Assembly: GCA_024278285.1 (NCBI GenBank)
Contig: JAJRTM010000246.1
Span: 1-18,266 of the forward strand
Reading direction: 5' to 3'
Source of the DNA: Planctomycetota bacterium
GTDB lineage: Bacteria > Planctomycetota > Planctomycetia > Planctomycetales > Planctomycetaceae
DNA length: 18,266 nucleotides
The translations under genes and the position numbers were made by a program. The notes under the pieces were generated by a model. It had not been told where the DNA came from. It was given only the letters and a program-made list of their open reading frames with translations, and did not search any database. Positions 7,331 through 15,209 of this stretch are shown here, one piece after another; position 1 is the stretch's first letter, and each line of letters opens with the position of its first letter.

Positions 7331-7596
7331 AAAGAACGCGTGTCAATAATAATTCTGTATTAGATCTTTTTCGTCACAGAGGCAATAAGTATCGTCTCAC
7401 GATGCAAAGCCAACTCGATAGCAGCTTGTAATTATTGCAATGCGGCGATCGTAAGAGAGAAAAGATGTGTCATGGCGCCCCTTAAAAAATGAATCCAAGA
7501 AATAAAGGAAGATATTTCTGTACTACCTTATTAGGTTCACCAGGAGAACGAAGATATATTTTCATTACTGTCTCAATTGTCACTCCATACTAGAAC
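7331..7596. other. Gene-free stretch after the SulP gene
   Basis: I see no gene, no T-tailed hairpin and no convincing promoter in these 266 bases. The region ends at the repeat element starting at 7597. Confidence 0.5.
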
Positions 7597-7718
7597 TAGG
7601 TTCTGTCAGAAAACTCGTGGCTACCGTCGCCAGACAGTGGATCTGGGAAAAACACGCTATACAGCCACGCTCTGGCGAGCGTGGCTACATTGGAATTATC
7701 GTTTTCTGACAAAGACTA
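7597..7718. mobile_element. 122-bp palindromic MITE-like element
   Basis: The ends are imperfect inverted repeats, TAG...TGTCAGAAAAC (core 7604-7614) and GTTTTCTGACA...CTA (core 7701-7711); the 11-base core is exact. Inside, AGCCACGCTC (7663-7672) and GAGCGTGGCT (7677-7686) form a perfect 10-bp stem with a TGGC loop. The left 16 bases recur exactly at 3201-3216 next to a transposase remnant, which suggests a non-autonomous derivative of that insertion sequence. No clear target duplication is seen, so the outer limits are uncertain. Confidence 0.7.
7663..7686. repeat. Perfect 10-bp hairpin within the 7597 element
   Basis: The stem 7663-7672 / 7677-7686 has a four-base loop. As RNA it would be very stable; without a following T-run it is more likely a transposon or REP-like structure than an intrinsic terminator. 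Confidence 0.75.
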
Positions 7719-7766
7719 AAATTGTAACAGACAAGAGCCAGAGCCTACCTGTTATTCCCTTCACGC

Positions 7767-7775
7767 AAGGAGAGG
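7767..7775 (+). promoter_or_regulatory. Strong Shine-Dalgarno site of the leader ORF
   Basis: AAGGAGAGG sits 3 bases before the ATG at 7779, with the AGGAG core 6 bases away. It is the best ribosome binding site in front of the secretion operon, far better than that of the TolC-like gene itself. Confidence 0.6.
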
Positions 7776-7778
7776 ATT

Positions 7779-7886
7779 ATGTCGATATTACCGATTAGAG
7801 GGGTCTTTATGGGGATGGTACGCCTTGATTTTACAGCTCTTGTTCAGGCAAAAGGACACACAGGCAGATTGGGGGGGGATGCGTAG
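7779..7886 (+). CDS. 35-codon leader-like small ORF ahead of the TolC gene
   Basis: ATG at 7779 follows a strong ribosome binding site and the frame reads MSILPIRGVFMGMVRL... to a TAG at 7884-7886, four bases before the TolC ATG. The product is 35 residues, basic in the middle and ending GRLGGDA, with no signal peptide. A run of eight G (7871-7878) lies near its end. The TolC frame is closed by TAG at 7888-7890, so slippage in the G-run would not fuse the two. The most economical idea is a leader that couples translation into the TolC gene. It could also be the surviving end of a deleted gene. I recognise no family. Confidence 0.4.
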   Translation: MSILPIRGVFMGMVRLDFTALVQAKGHTGRLGGDA

Positions 7887-7890
7887 GTAG

Positions 7891-9723
7891 ATGGTACGGT
7901 TCGTTTGTCAATTAGTGGTTGTTCTTGTTTTTATCGCCGTGGCTGGGTGTTCGGTCTCGTCGAAACAGTCTCGTTCTGCGCAAAACCAACAGCAACTTGA
8001 GTATAATAAAGATGGTCTCAACAGAGTTTCTGTTAAAAATCCTGATGAGAATGAAGCCGATACGGCAACCATCATTGCGGATAAGGTAGTCTCTGACCTC
8101 TCTCAATCCTCCATTGTACTGGTAAGTGATTCGCAACTAAGTTTACCGTTGCTGCCTTCAAGTGAAGGTCTTAATACTGCTACAGATAAAAAAGTATTCT
8201 CTCAAAAAGTAAATAAGATTGCTGGGCCGTTTCCCCTTTTTCCGGAGACCGAAAACGCTCCTGCTCCTTCGCTTCTCCTTTTGGACGACCAAGGTCAGGG
8301 GGAAGAGCGTTCACAGGGTGATTTTTCTGATGAATCGGTCGGAGTGATTCCACTTCCCAGTGTTGAGTCCACTTCGATTCTTCGACTGCAAGATGTGTTG
8401 GATTCGGTATACGAGTCTTATCCGTTGCTGAAAACTGCATTACTTTCTCGCTCGATTGCTGATGGAGAGCTTCTTTCTTCTCAAGGAGCATTTGACCTCA
8501 AGCTTAAAGGAGGGGGGACGAGTGGACCGCTCGGTTTTTATAAGACAAATCGCTTTGGTGCAGGAGTGAGTCAGCCGTTATTTTCTGGTGGTGAAATTTT
8601 CGGTGGTTACAAGGTTGGTCGTGGCAACTTTCAGCCATGGTTCAAAGAGCGTCAGACGGATGATGGTGGTGAATTTAGTGTAGGGATTGCAATTCCATTG
8701 TCGCAGAATCGCCTGATCGATAAACGCCGTGCGGCTCAATTCCGGGCCTCGTTTGGTCGGGATGCTGTTGAGCCTGAAATCCAAACACAGATAATTTCGT
8801 TTGTCTGGGAATCATCTTATTCTTATTGGATGTGGGTCGCTGCAGGTCAAAATTACCAGATTACTCAAACATTACTGGAGATTGCCCAGCAGCGTAACGA
8901 TGGGTTGAAAATAAGAGTTGAGCGTGGCGATTTATCACCGATCGAACTGACCGACAATCAACGATTGATTGTTTCTCGCGAGGCTGCACTGATCGATGCG
9001 AAGCGGAAATTGCAGCAATCCGCCATTAAGCTGTCGCTCTTTTTGAGGACTCCCGATGGTCGCCCCATTGTTCCAACCGAAGATCAGTTACCGTCCGTGT
9101 TTCCTGAGGCGACCTCGATTGATTCTGCTCGAATGGAAAGTGACATTCATCTTGCGATGTCGAATCGTCCTGAATTAGTTTCATTAGAACTGTTGCGAAG
9201 GCAGATTAAAGTCGATTTGGCACAAGCTCGCAATTTGTACCTGCCTTCGGTTGATGCGGTCTTTTATGCTTCAAAAGATGTGGGAGCTGCTTCGAGTTCG
9301 ATACGAGATAAAACGCCGTTTGAACTAGAGGCATCGTTGCAGGTTAATGTTCCACTGCAACGTCGCAAGGCAATTGGAAAGATTCAGGCCATTGAAGCTA
9401 AGTTGGCACAATTGTCGGTTAAAATTGGATTCGCGCAAGATAAAATTTCTACGGATGTTCAAAATGTATACGCAGCAATGCTGGCTGCCTTTAATCGCAT
9501 CAGGCGGGCTGAAGAAAGCCTTGAACTGGCCCGCACGATGGAGCAGGCAGAACGACGCAAGTTCGATTTGGGTGAAAGTAATCTGTTGCTGGTTAATTTG
9601 CGGGAGCTTGCTACAGCCGGCGCTGCCAAGAATGTTTTACAGTCACAGTTGGATTACTTTCAAGCTCAGGCAGATTATCGCGCTGCGATGGCTTTTAATG
9701 TCAACCTGGAGAGTACACCGTGA
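7891..9723 (+). CDS. TolC-family outer-membrane efflux lipoprotein
   Basis: A 610-residue protein. The N-terminus MVRFVCQLVVVLVFIAVAGC has a lipobox (VAGC), so C20 is probably lipidated after signal peptidase II cleavage. Residues 21-160 are a long polar linker. From about 165 the sequence follows the outer membrane efflux protein pattern: two alpha-helical repeats with LSRSIADGELLSSQGAFDLKL, LAMSNRPELVSLELLRRQIKVDLAQARNLYLPSVDA and a C-terminal ERRKFDLGESNLLLVNLRE motif. It would form the trimeric channel of a tripartite exporter. Its start is fixed by an in-frame TAG immediately upstream (7888-7890); only a weak ribosome binding site is visible. Its stop overlaps the start of the ABC gene, so the two are translationally coupled. 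Confidence 0.92.
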   Translation: MVRFVCQLVVVLVFIAVAGCSVSSKQSRSAQNQQQLEYNKDGLNRVSVKNPDENEADTATIIADKVVSDLSQSSIVLVSDSQLSLPLLPSSEGLNTATDKKVFSQKVNKIAGPFPLFPETENAPAPSLLLLDDQGQGEERSQGDFSDESVGVIPLPSVESTSILRLQDVLDSVYESYPLLKTALLSRSIADGELLSSQGAFDLKLKGGGTSGPLGFYKTNRFGAGVSQPLFSGGEIFGGYKVGRGNFQPWFKERQTDDGGEFSVGIAIPLSQNRLIDKRRAAQFRASFGRDAVEPEIQTQIISFVWESSYSYWMWVAAGQNYQITQTLLEIAQQRNDGLKIRVERGDLSPIELTDNQRLIVSREAALIDAKRKLQQSAIKLSLFLRTPDGRPIVPTEDQLPSVFPEATSIDSARMESDIHLAMSNRPELVSLELLRRQIKVDLAQARNLYLPSVDAVFYASKDVGAASSSIRDKTPFELEASLQVNVPLQRRKAIGKIQAIEAKLAQLSVKIGFAQDKISTDVQNVYAAMLAAFNRIRRAEESLELARTMEQAERRKFDLGESNLLLVNLRELATAGAAKNVLQSQLDYFQAQADYRAAMAFNVNLESTP

Positions 9724-11888
9724 TGGTTAAGCATCAGTCAGACAGTAATCATAAAATTGCAGACTTGTTGGAATGGCTGGCAGAGGAATGCGATGTTTCA
9801 TTTGATCGTGTTACGACCAAACGCGCCGTGCAGGAAGCTCAACGGGGTTGGCCAGGAAGCGAGCAAGATCGCTGGTGGAAATGGCTCATTGAAGCTGGCG
9901 GCAGCCTTGGGTTGAGAGTCAGAGTCATTGAATTTTCTTTCAAGCAGGCTCTTGATTTAGTACGTGAAAAAACTCTGGCCGTGCACATTCCGGGAGTCCA
10001 GCATCCCTGGCTTTTGATTCACAAGCAGCACCGCCAAAAGTTCCACATCGTTACTGCAGAAACAGGACGTGCAGGACGCTGGGTTTCGCAAGCACAATTA
10101 GCGGATATGATAGGCAATCCGCCTTTGGATAAACCTTTGACATGGGTTGTCGTCGAGTCGGCAGTTACCTGCCAGCCAGTAAATGCAGAACACGTCAAAA
10201 CGCCTGGTCAAATACCGGGGCCTCTGTCACGTTTTTGGATAATTCTAGGGGCGGAGAGTTCGGATATTCGCATTGTTCTGGTCTTTACCCTGTTTGTTGG
10301 TGTCGTTGCCTTGGCGGTGCCACTGGCAGTTGAAACATTAGTTTCAACCGTTGCGTTTGGTCGTTCTTTTCAGCCGATTGCTGTCTTGTCAATCATTCTG
10401 TTTGCCTTTCTTGCTTTCTCGGCCGTTGTGCAGGCTGTCGAGAAATATGTTGTCGAACTCATTCAGCGTCGATTGTTTATACGCATTGCAGGGGATCTGT
10501 CCTACCGGATACCGCGTGTTCGCCAAAGTGCTTATAATGGACGGTACGCTCCAGAGTTGATGAATCGATTTTTCGATGTGGTTACTGTCCAGAAAGTCGT
10601 GGCAGCGTTGCTGGTAGATGCGCTGGATTTAATCATGGTCACTGTCACGGGCATGATCGTGCTGGCGCTATTTCATCCGCTGTTACTGGCGCTCGAATTG
10701 ATCCTCATGGCATTGATTTTGTTTATGCTGTTTGTGTTGGGGCGGGGTGGTATTAAAAGTAGTATTAAGGAATCGAAAGTTAAGTATGCGATGGCAGCCT
10801 GGCTGGAAGGTTTGGCACGCTGCACGACGACGCTTAAACATGAGGGGGGCAACGAATTTGCCATTGAACGTGCCGATTACATTGCAAAAAAATACTTGGT
10901 CGCTCGGCAGGCTCATTTCCGGATTTTGTTCCGTCAGATCGTATTCAATCTCGGGCTTTATGCGGTAAGCAATGCTGTCTTACTCGGTGCCGGGGGATTT
11001 CTGGTTATTAATGGTCAGCTATCTCTTGGACAACTTGTGGCTGCCGAATTGATCGTCACCATTATTCTGGGCTCGGTAACGAAAATGCTTAAACATGTAG
11101 AAAGCTTCTATGACCTGATGGCTTCTGTTGACAAACTAGGCACGTTGTTCGACTTACCTTTGGAGCGGCAAGATGGCCTGCTTTCTCTTCCTGGAGATCG
11201 CGGTATCGAACTGAAGCTTCAGGATGTCTGTTATGGTTACCGGGCAGGGCAAACTGTATTGAAAAATGTAAACCTGGTTGTTAAATCTGGAGCAACGATA
11301 GGAATTAGCGGGCCTCCCGGTTGTGGGAAATCGACATTGGCTCAATTGCTGTTTGGTCTTTTACATACAACTTCCGGTAATATTGAATTAGATGGAATTG
11401 GTAGTGACAATTTGCGACCAGACACACTGCGGCGGAATGTTTCGCTGGTGGGACCAATCGAAGTAATTGAAGGGACGATTGCAGAGAATGTACATCTGGA
11501 CCGAGTTAAAGTCGATTCCACTGTCGTTCACGAATCGCTGCGACAGGTCGGATTGCTGGAAGAGATTTTCCACTTGCCCAATGGCCTTGACCATCAACTG
11601 ACCGCAGATGGGTCTCCTCTTTCTGAAACAAACCTGCGTAAATTAATGCTCGCGCGATCAATCGCCGGGGCTCCCAGACTGCTGGTCATCGACACCTTGC
11701 TGGACGCCTTGCCTGATGAGGAGATTCAAAATTTGTTGCCTGTTCTTTCCGGTGAAAATTGCCCATGGACGCTGATTATTTTTAGTGGTCGAAGCCAGAT
11801 TCTGAGACACTGTGACCGCGTATTTAACCTCAAGGGGAACAGTTCCGAAATAATGCCTCCTGAATCCTTGAATAACGAAGGAATATGA
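9720..11888 (+). CDS. C39-like-domain ABC transporter with degenerate ATPase motifs
   Basis: A 722-residue inner-membrane half-transporter. Residues about 10-135 resemble a C39 peptidase-like domain (AGGSLGLRVRV, LAVHIPGVQHPWLLIHK, GRWVSQAQLADMIG) without a catalytic Cys in the expected N-terminal position. Residues 170-465 are the transmembrane part with about six helices. The nucleotide-binding domain (495-705) has intact Walker A GPPGCGKST (531-539). The other sites are altered: the Q-loop position reads VGPIEVIEGTI, the signature is LSETN (634-638) instead of LSGGQ, the Walker B aspartate D658 is followed by T659 rather than Glu, and the H-loop reads FSGR with G690 for His. The first codon is GTG 9720 or ATG 9723, both behind GGAGAG and both overlapping the TolC stop. 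ATP binding is plausible; hydrolysis by a homodimer looks doubtful. No partner ABC gene is in the window. Confidence 0.92.
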   Translation: MMVKHQSDSNHKIADLLEWLAEECDVSFDRVTTKRAVQEAQRGWPGSEQDRWWKWLIEAGGSLGLRVRVIEFSFKQALDLVREKTLAVHIPGVQHPWLLIHKQHRQKFHIVTAETGRAGRWVSQAQLADMIGNPPLDKPLTWVVVESAVTCQPVNAEHVKTPGQIPGPLSRFWIILGAESSDIRIVLVFTLFVGVVALAVPLAVETLVSTVAFGRSFQPIAVLSIILFAFLAFSAVVQAVEKYVVELIQRRLFIRIAGDLSYRIPRVRQSAYNGRYAPELMNRFFDVVTVQKVVAALLVDALDLIMVTVTGMIVLALFHPLLLALELILMALILFMLFVLGRGGIKSSIKESKVKYAMAAWLEGLARCTTTLKHEGGNEFAIERADYIAKKYLVARQAHFRILFRQIVFNLGLYAVSNAVLLGAGGFLVINGQLSLGQLVAAELIVTIILGSVTKMLKHVESFYDLMASVDKLGTLFDLPLERQDGLLSLPGDRGIELKLQDVCYGYRAGQTVLKNVNLVVKSGATIGISGPPGCGKSTLAQLLFGLLHTTSGNIELDGIGSDNLRPDTLRRNVSLVGPIEVIEGTIAENVHLDRVKVDSTVVHESLRQVGLLEEIFHLPNGLDHQLTADGSPLSETNLRKLMLARSIAGAPRLLVIDTLLDALPDEEIQNLLPVLSGENCPWTLIIFSGRSQILRHCDRVFNLKGNSSEIMPPESLNNEGI

Positions 11889-11891
11889 CCA

Positions 11892-13256
11892 ATGGTATGG
11901 AGCAACAAACCCTTTAGGAATGCCAGTCAGCTTGCCGAGCTCGATAAACTCTTCCCTTCACTACGGCTTGTGAAATCGTCGCGTAGAGCTCGTCGAATGG
12001 CCAAATGGTTGGGAGTATTATTGTTGTTGGTCACCTGCGTGACAGCATTTGCTCCCTGGCAGCAGTTTGTTGCTGGGAGTGGTCGCGTTGTGGCATTCGA
12101 TCCACTGTTACGAGAACAGGTTGTGCAAGCTCCCATATCAGGACGTGTTTCACGATGGGCGAAAGGAATGCGCGAAGGCATTCGTGTTAAGCAAGGAGAA
12201 ATGATTGTCGAAATTCGGGATTTGGATCCAAACCTTCTTACTCGCATGAAGGAAAAAATTTCAGCAACTCATCGCGAACTGGTCTCGCTGAAGGAAGTCT
12301 CCAAGGCGTATGAATCGAAAGTCGAAGCATATCAGGTTGTGAAACGGGAAGTTGTCGCAGCAGCCGAAGAGTACATCAAAATGTCGGAGCAAAAGTTAAG
12401 AGCGGAACGTCAAAATCTTCAAGCTGTAGAAGCTGCACGTTTACAGGTTGAAGCAGACTACACGCGGCAAAAGCTACTGGCCAAAGATGGGTTAGTATCG
12501 GAATTCAAACAACAGGTTGCTCGCCGTAAATTGGAGGAAGCTTTGGCAAAAGTGGAACAGGCCAAAGCTTACATCGCTTCTGCACAGAATGGCGTTAACG
12601 CCAAAAATAGAGAACGTGGATCAAAAGAACGCAAAGCCCAGGCCGATATCGATTCTGCAACCGCGGAACGGCGAAAAGCTCAGGGAGATGTCGCTAAAAC
12701 AGAAAAAACTTTAATCGACTTGAATGTAAAATTGACCAGGCAGCAAAGCCAGATTGTCACCGCACCCTGGGACGGATTCATTTTTAAGTTGGAAACTTTT
12801 CAACAGGGAGCAATCGTTAAGCAGGGAGATCCTTTATTCACTCTGGTTCCCAAAACGACAGACCGAGCTGTTGAAATCTGGCTCGATGGTAACGATGCGT
12901 CCTGGGTGACCACAGGCCAGCACGTCCGATTGCAGTTCGAAGGTTGGCCCGGAATTCAATTTGTCGGTTGGCCCTCTATTGCAGTCAACACATTCGGTGG
13001 TACCGTCGCCGTAGTTGATTCTACCGATAATGGCAAGGGGCAGTTTCGAATCCTGGTTCGACCAGATCCAAGCGACAAAAAATGGCCTTCCGATCGTTTC
13101 CTGCGACAAGGGGTTCTTACAAATGGATTAGTGATGTTGGAACGTGTCCCACTTTGGTTCGAACTCTGGAGGCAATTGAACGGCTTCCCACCTGTGATGG
13201 ACGTGAAACCGACCAAGAAAAAAGCGGATGTCAAAATTATAAAAAAACTGAAATGA
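11892..13256 (+). CDS. HlyD-like periplasmic adaptor protein
   Basis: A 454-residue membrane fusion protein linking the ABC protein to the TolC channel. A short basic cytoplasmic tail is followed by one transmembrane helix (about 38-55). Then come the first lipoyl half (64-112, AFDPLLREQVVQAPISGRVSRW), a long alpha-hairpin (about 115-290, Lys/Glu/Ala/Gln rich), the second lipoyl half (about 300-335, QIVTAPWDGFIFKLETFQQGAIVKQGDPLFTLVP) and a beta-barrel region rich in Trp and Gly (GWPGIQFVGWPSIAVNTFGG). The end, VPLWFELWRQLNGFPPV, is followed by a lysine-rich tail. It begins three bases after the ABC stop, with AAGGA 9 bases before the ATG. It is the last gene of the TolC-ABC-HlyD operon. Confidence 0.93.
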   Translation: MVWSNKPFRNASQLAELDKLFPSLRLVKSSRRARRMAKWLGVLLLLVTCVTAFAPWQQFVAGSGRVVAFDPLLREQVVQAPISGRVSRWAKGMREGIRVKQGEMIVEIRDLDPNLLTRMKEKISATHRELVSLKEVSKAYESKVEAYQVVKREVVAAAEEYIKMSEQKLRAERQNLQAVEAARLQVEADYTRQKLLAKDGLVSEFKQQVARRKLEEALAKVEQAKAYIASAQNGVNAKNRERGSKERKAQADIDSATAERRKAQGDVAKTEKTLIDLNVKLTRQQSQIVTAPWDGFIFKLETFQQGAIVKQGDPLFTLVPKTTDRAVEIWLDGNDASWVTTGQHVRLQFEGWPGIQFVGWPSIAVNTFGGTVAVVDSTDNGKGQFRILVRPDPSDKKWPSDRFLRQGVLTNGLVMLERVPLWFELWRQLNGFPPVMDVKPTKKKADVKIIKKLK

Positions 13257-13315
13257 TTTTCTGGTACGCATAGCCGGAATTAAACACGGTATCACTACGC
13301 ATACCGAGTTCATTT

Positions 13316-13454
13316 GTAGTTATTCAGTGATGGTAGGTTTACAGGAATATAGGCTGTTTGTAGGGGCCGCTATTGCGGACCACCGCATGAAACAGGGGGC
13401 TACTTCTCATCGTGGTCCGCAATAGCGGACCCTACGTCTGGGCTGGATAATTAC
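13316..13454. mobile_element. Degenerate 139-bp MITE-like element, relative of 15117-15209
   Basis: The ends GTAGTTATTCAG (13316-13327) and CTGGATAATTAC (13443-13454) are inverted repeats with two mismatches and match the 13-bp ends of the intact element. The interior contains the same GTAGGGGCCGCTA...GCGGACCACCGCA block. Flanking GTTCATTT and GTTGCTTC agree at 5 of 8 bases, compatible with an old target duplication. It lies between two convergent genes and ends 8 bases from the stop of the ceramidase-like gene. Confidence 0.6.
13360..13435. repeat. 24-bp inverted repeat (large hairpin)
   Basis: 13360-13383 and 13412-13435 are reverse complements with a single mismatch, around a 28-base loop. 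In a convergent intergenic region this could act as a bidirectional transcription barrier, though neither side has a T-run. Confidence 0.85.
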
Positions 13455-13462
13455 GTTGCTTC

Positions 13463-14974
13463 TTATAATTTTCCGAGTATCTCAATAGATTTTGTTTCAA
13501 AGACTTTTTGCCATTCGGGGGCGAGCAGGGAGTCGCAATCTTCTTGTGCTCCCCAGGGGTTAAGTAGCTGTTTGGCTGTCGGGGCGTAGTAGATGTAGCC
13601 GTTGGTGTAGCCGGAGATGAAGGTTTTTTTGTGGGGCGATGCTTTTTTGAGATTCAAGCCGATTTGAACCGTTAATTCCCCCGGGAAAGTAAGTAAAACA
13701 AAATCGCCGATTCGTAGCCCGACCAGTTCAACATCGACATTGCGTTTCCCGCTTTTCAGCATTGCTGCCTGATGCATTTTCAATAATCGAAGGTTGGTGT
13801 TGACGCGAGTTAATTGCTCCATTGTATAAATGTTTTTCATGTACTGTTTGATGTTATTACGATTGACGCTATCCAGTTTTTTTAAACCGGTCTTTCCGAT
13901 TTTATCTTCCTGTAAATATTCGAAAGAGTGAGTCGCGGGGTATTTTTCGGAGAGTTTGTATTTGACAGCCAGCGGCATGAACGATTTCAAGTTAAGAGTG
14001 GTTCCGCGAAGTGAATTCATTAAGCGAAGTTGTTCGTCTTCCATTCTTGCGATCCGCTGTGAATAATTTGCTCCCGGTAATTCGATCACTTCGTTGATTA
14101 CCTTGATGCGATTATCGGTATTGCATTCGATTTTTCGTAGAGCTTTCAGGGTACTTAAACCGAGTAAATTCCCTTGTGGCTGTGCATCGCGGGGGTAATC
14201 GACATCTTTATAATGAGCCGGGTTGATATCGCCGCCGCATCCTTGCAGAAATAATGCGATTGTTGCTTCGTCTAAATTTTCTTCGATCACCTGCGATGAA
14301 AAACCGGTGATGTCTGCTGTGTTGCCACCGTTGGGAGTTCCCTGGATTGGATGACACGCAAACTGATAAACAACCGCCAGCGTGCGACCATCGGCTCGGT
14401 TTAAACGCAAGATTCCAATCTCTGGATCAATCGGCCCAACTTTTGCCACCTCGGCATCGGGGGGTAGCGAATACGCATGACGCACATCAACTTCGGAACC
14501 ATCCGCCATGATCAGCCTGCGGTTTTCCTGAATGCGATCTTCGTGACCACTTCCAACTCCCACGGTAACAGGCACCATATTCGCTGCCGCTTGCTTAATC
14601 GCCTTGATGGTTAATTCTTCATGGTTATCGCAAATGACCGAATGACAATGGCTCGCATTGAACAGCATATTCTGCGGTTTAATACCCAGTTCTTTTTCAA
14701 TTTGAGTGCGGACATTGCCAAGGTAGCTGTTTTTGATTCGACCAATTTCGCCAATCGCGACGACATCAACAGAAACAATCACAACTGTCGTTTCATCATT
14801 CTTAATGACCAGCGCCCGGACATAACTACGGTCGTTAATTAAGCCGTTCGGATGGGTGATGTCAATCTTTGCAACCCCTGCAGAAAGAGCATCAGCCAAA
14901 GCTGCATTCGCGGTCAATAGACTGGTCAGCATCATTGCGACACAAAGAATATTTTTGAAGGATAGTCTATTCAT
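13463..14974 (-). CDS. Neutral/alkaline ceramidase-like secreted hydrolase
   Basis: A 503-residue protein with a signal peptide (hydrophobic 8-24, AxA-type cleavage near ALA-DAL). It resembles the N-terminal catalytic domain of neutral/alkaline non-lysosomal ceramidases, zinc enzymes that cleave the amide bond of ceramide. The expected zinc-site elements are present: ASHCHS (H109, H111), FACHPIQG (H208), PGELTVQIG (E433) and NGYIYYAPT (Y460/Y463); GCGGDINP matches the conserved glycine-rich loop. It is shorter than classical ceramidases of about 650-700 residues and lacks their C-terminal immunoglobulin-like domain, so ceramide is not an assured substrate. I use the ATG at 14974, behind GAGAG with a good spacer, rather than an upstream TTG at 14989. 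It is divergent from the PHP gene. Confidence 0.9.
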   Translation of the reverse strand: MNRLSFKNILCVAMMLTSLLTANAALADALSAGVAKIDITHPNGLINDRSYVRALVIKNDETTVVIVSVDVVAIGEIGRIKNSYLGNVRTQIEKELGIKPQNMLFNASHCHSVICDNHEELTIKAIKQAAANMVPVTVGVGSGHEDRIQENRRLIMADGSEVDVRHAYSLPPDAEVAKVGPIDPEIGILRLNRADGRTLAVVYQFACHPIQGTPNGGNTADITGFSSQVIEENLDEATIALFLQGCGGDINPAHYKDVDYPRDAQPQGNLLGLSTLKALRKIECNTDNRIKVINEVIELPGANYSQRIARMEDEQLRLMNSLRGTTLNLKSFMPLAVKYKLSEKYPATHSFEYLQEDKIGKTGLKKLDSVNRNNIKQYMKNIYTMEQLTRVNTNLRLLKMHQAAMLKSGKRNVDVELVGLRIGDFVLLTFPGELTVQIGLNLKKASPHKKTFISGYTNGYIYYAPTAKQLLNPWGAQEDCDSLLAPEWQKVFETKSIEILGKL

Positions 14975-15116
14975 TTTTGCTCTCGTCAATATTTTTGGAA
15001 ACTTGAGAAGTACAAGATCATCCCTTTTTTGGGGCTGGCTGGTTTTCAGGATGTCGCTTATTCTGTAAAGTAGAGTCTGTTCAAACGAATTGCCATTACT
15101 TAGAGAATCTCTTATT
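14975..15116. other. Divergent upstream region of ceramidase-like and PHP genes
   Basis: This region carries the ceramidase-like ribosome binding site (GAGAG on the minus strand) and, on the plus strand, the -35 candidate TTGCCA at 15090-15095. No gene is evident. Confidence 0.5.
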
Positions 15117-15118
15117 GT
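15090..15118 (+). promoter_or_regulatory. Candidate promoter of PHP gene, interrupted by the MITE
   Basis: TTGCCA (15090-15095), a 17-base spacer and TATTGT (15113-15118) form a possible sigma70 site. The last two bases of the -10 belong to the inserted element; before insertion it would have read TATTTT. The match is modest. Confidence 0.3.
15109..15116. repeat. Left 8-bp target site duplication
   Basis: CTCTTATT directly adjoins the left end of the 93-bp element and is repeated exactly at 15210-15217. Confidence 0.9.
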
Positions 15119-15209
15119 AACTATTCAGCTTTGGCGTAGGGGCCGCTACCCGCGGACCACCGCAGACAACCTTGATTTCTGCAAAAACCAAACCTTGCTG
15201 AATAGTTAC
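15117..15209. mobile_element. 93-bp IS66-type MITE
   Basis: Perfect 13-bp terminal inverted repeats, GTAACTATTCAGC (15117-15129) and GCTGAATAGTTAC (15197-15209), are flanked by an exact 8-bp duplication. IS66-family elements characteristically begin with GTAA and make 8-bp duplications, so mobilisation by an IS66 transposase is the likely mechanism. The element encodes no protein. Its interior shares a GTAGGGGCCGCTA...GCGGACCACCGCA block with the copy at 13316-13454 but lacks the second arm of that hairpin. Confidence 0.88.

Noticed and set aside
7577..7798. 73-codon open frame crossing the 122-bp repeat
   Set aside because: Most of it is translated repeat sequence; there is no ribosome binding site or domain.
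7779..7886. Leader ORF as a double-glycine secretion precursor (ends GRLGGDA)
   Set aside because: Only two residues follow the GG, so no mature peptide would be released, and the rest does not resemble a double-glycine leader.
7871..7890. Frameshift in the G8 run fusing the leader ORF to the TolC gene
   Set aside because: The TolC frame has a TAG at 7888-7890, so a slip into that frame stops immediately before the ATG.
13360..13435. Large hairpin as a CRISPR repeat or riboswitch
   Set aside because: There are only two arms as inverted repeats, no array spacing, and the ends and core match the MITE family instead.
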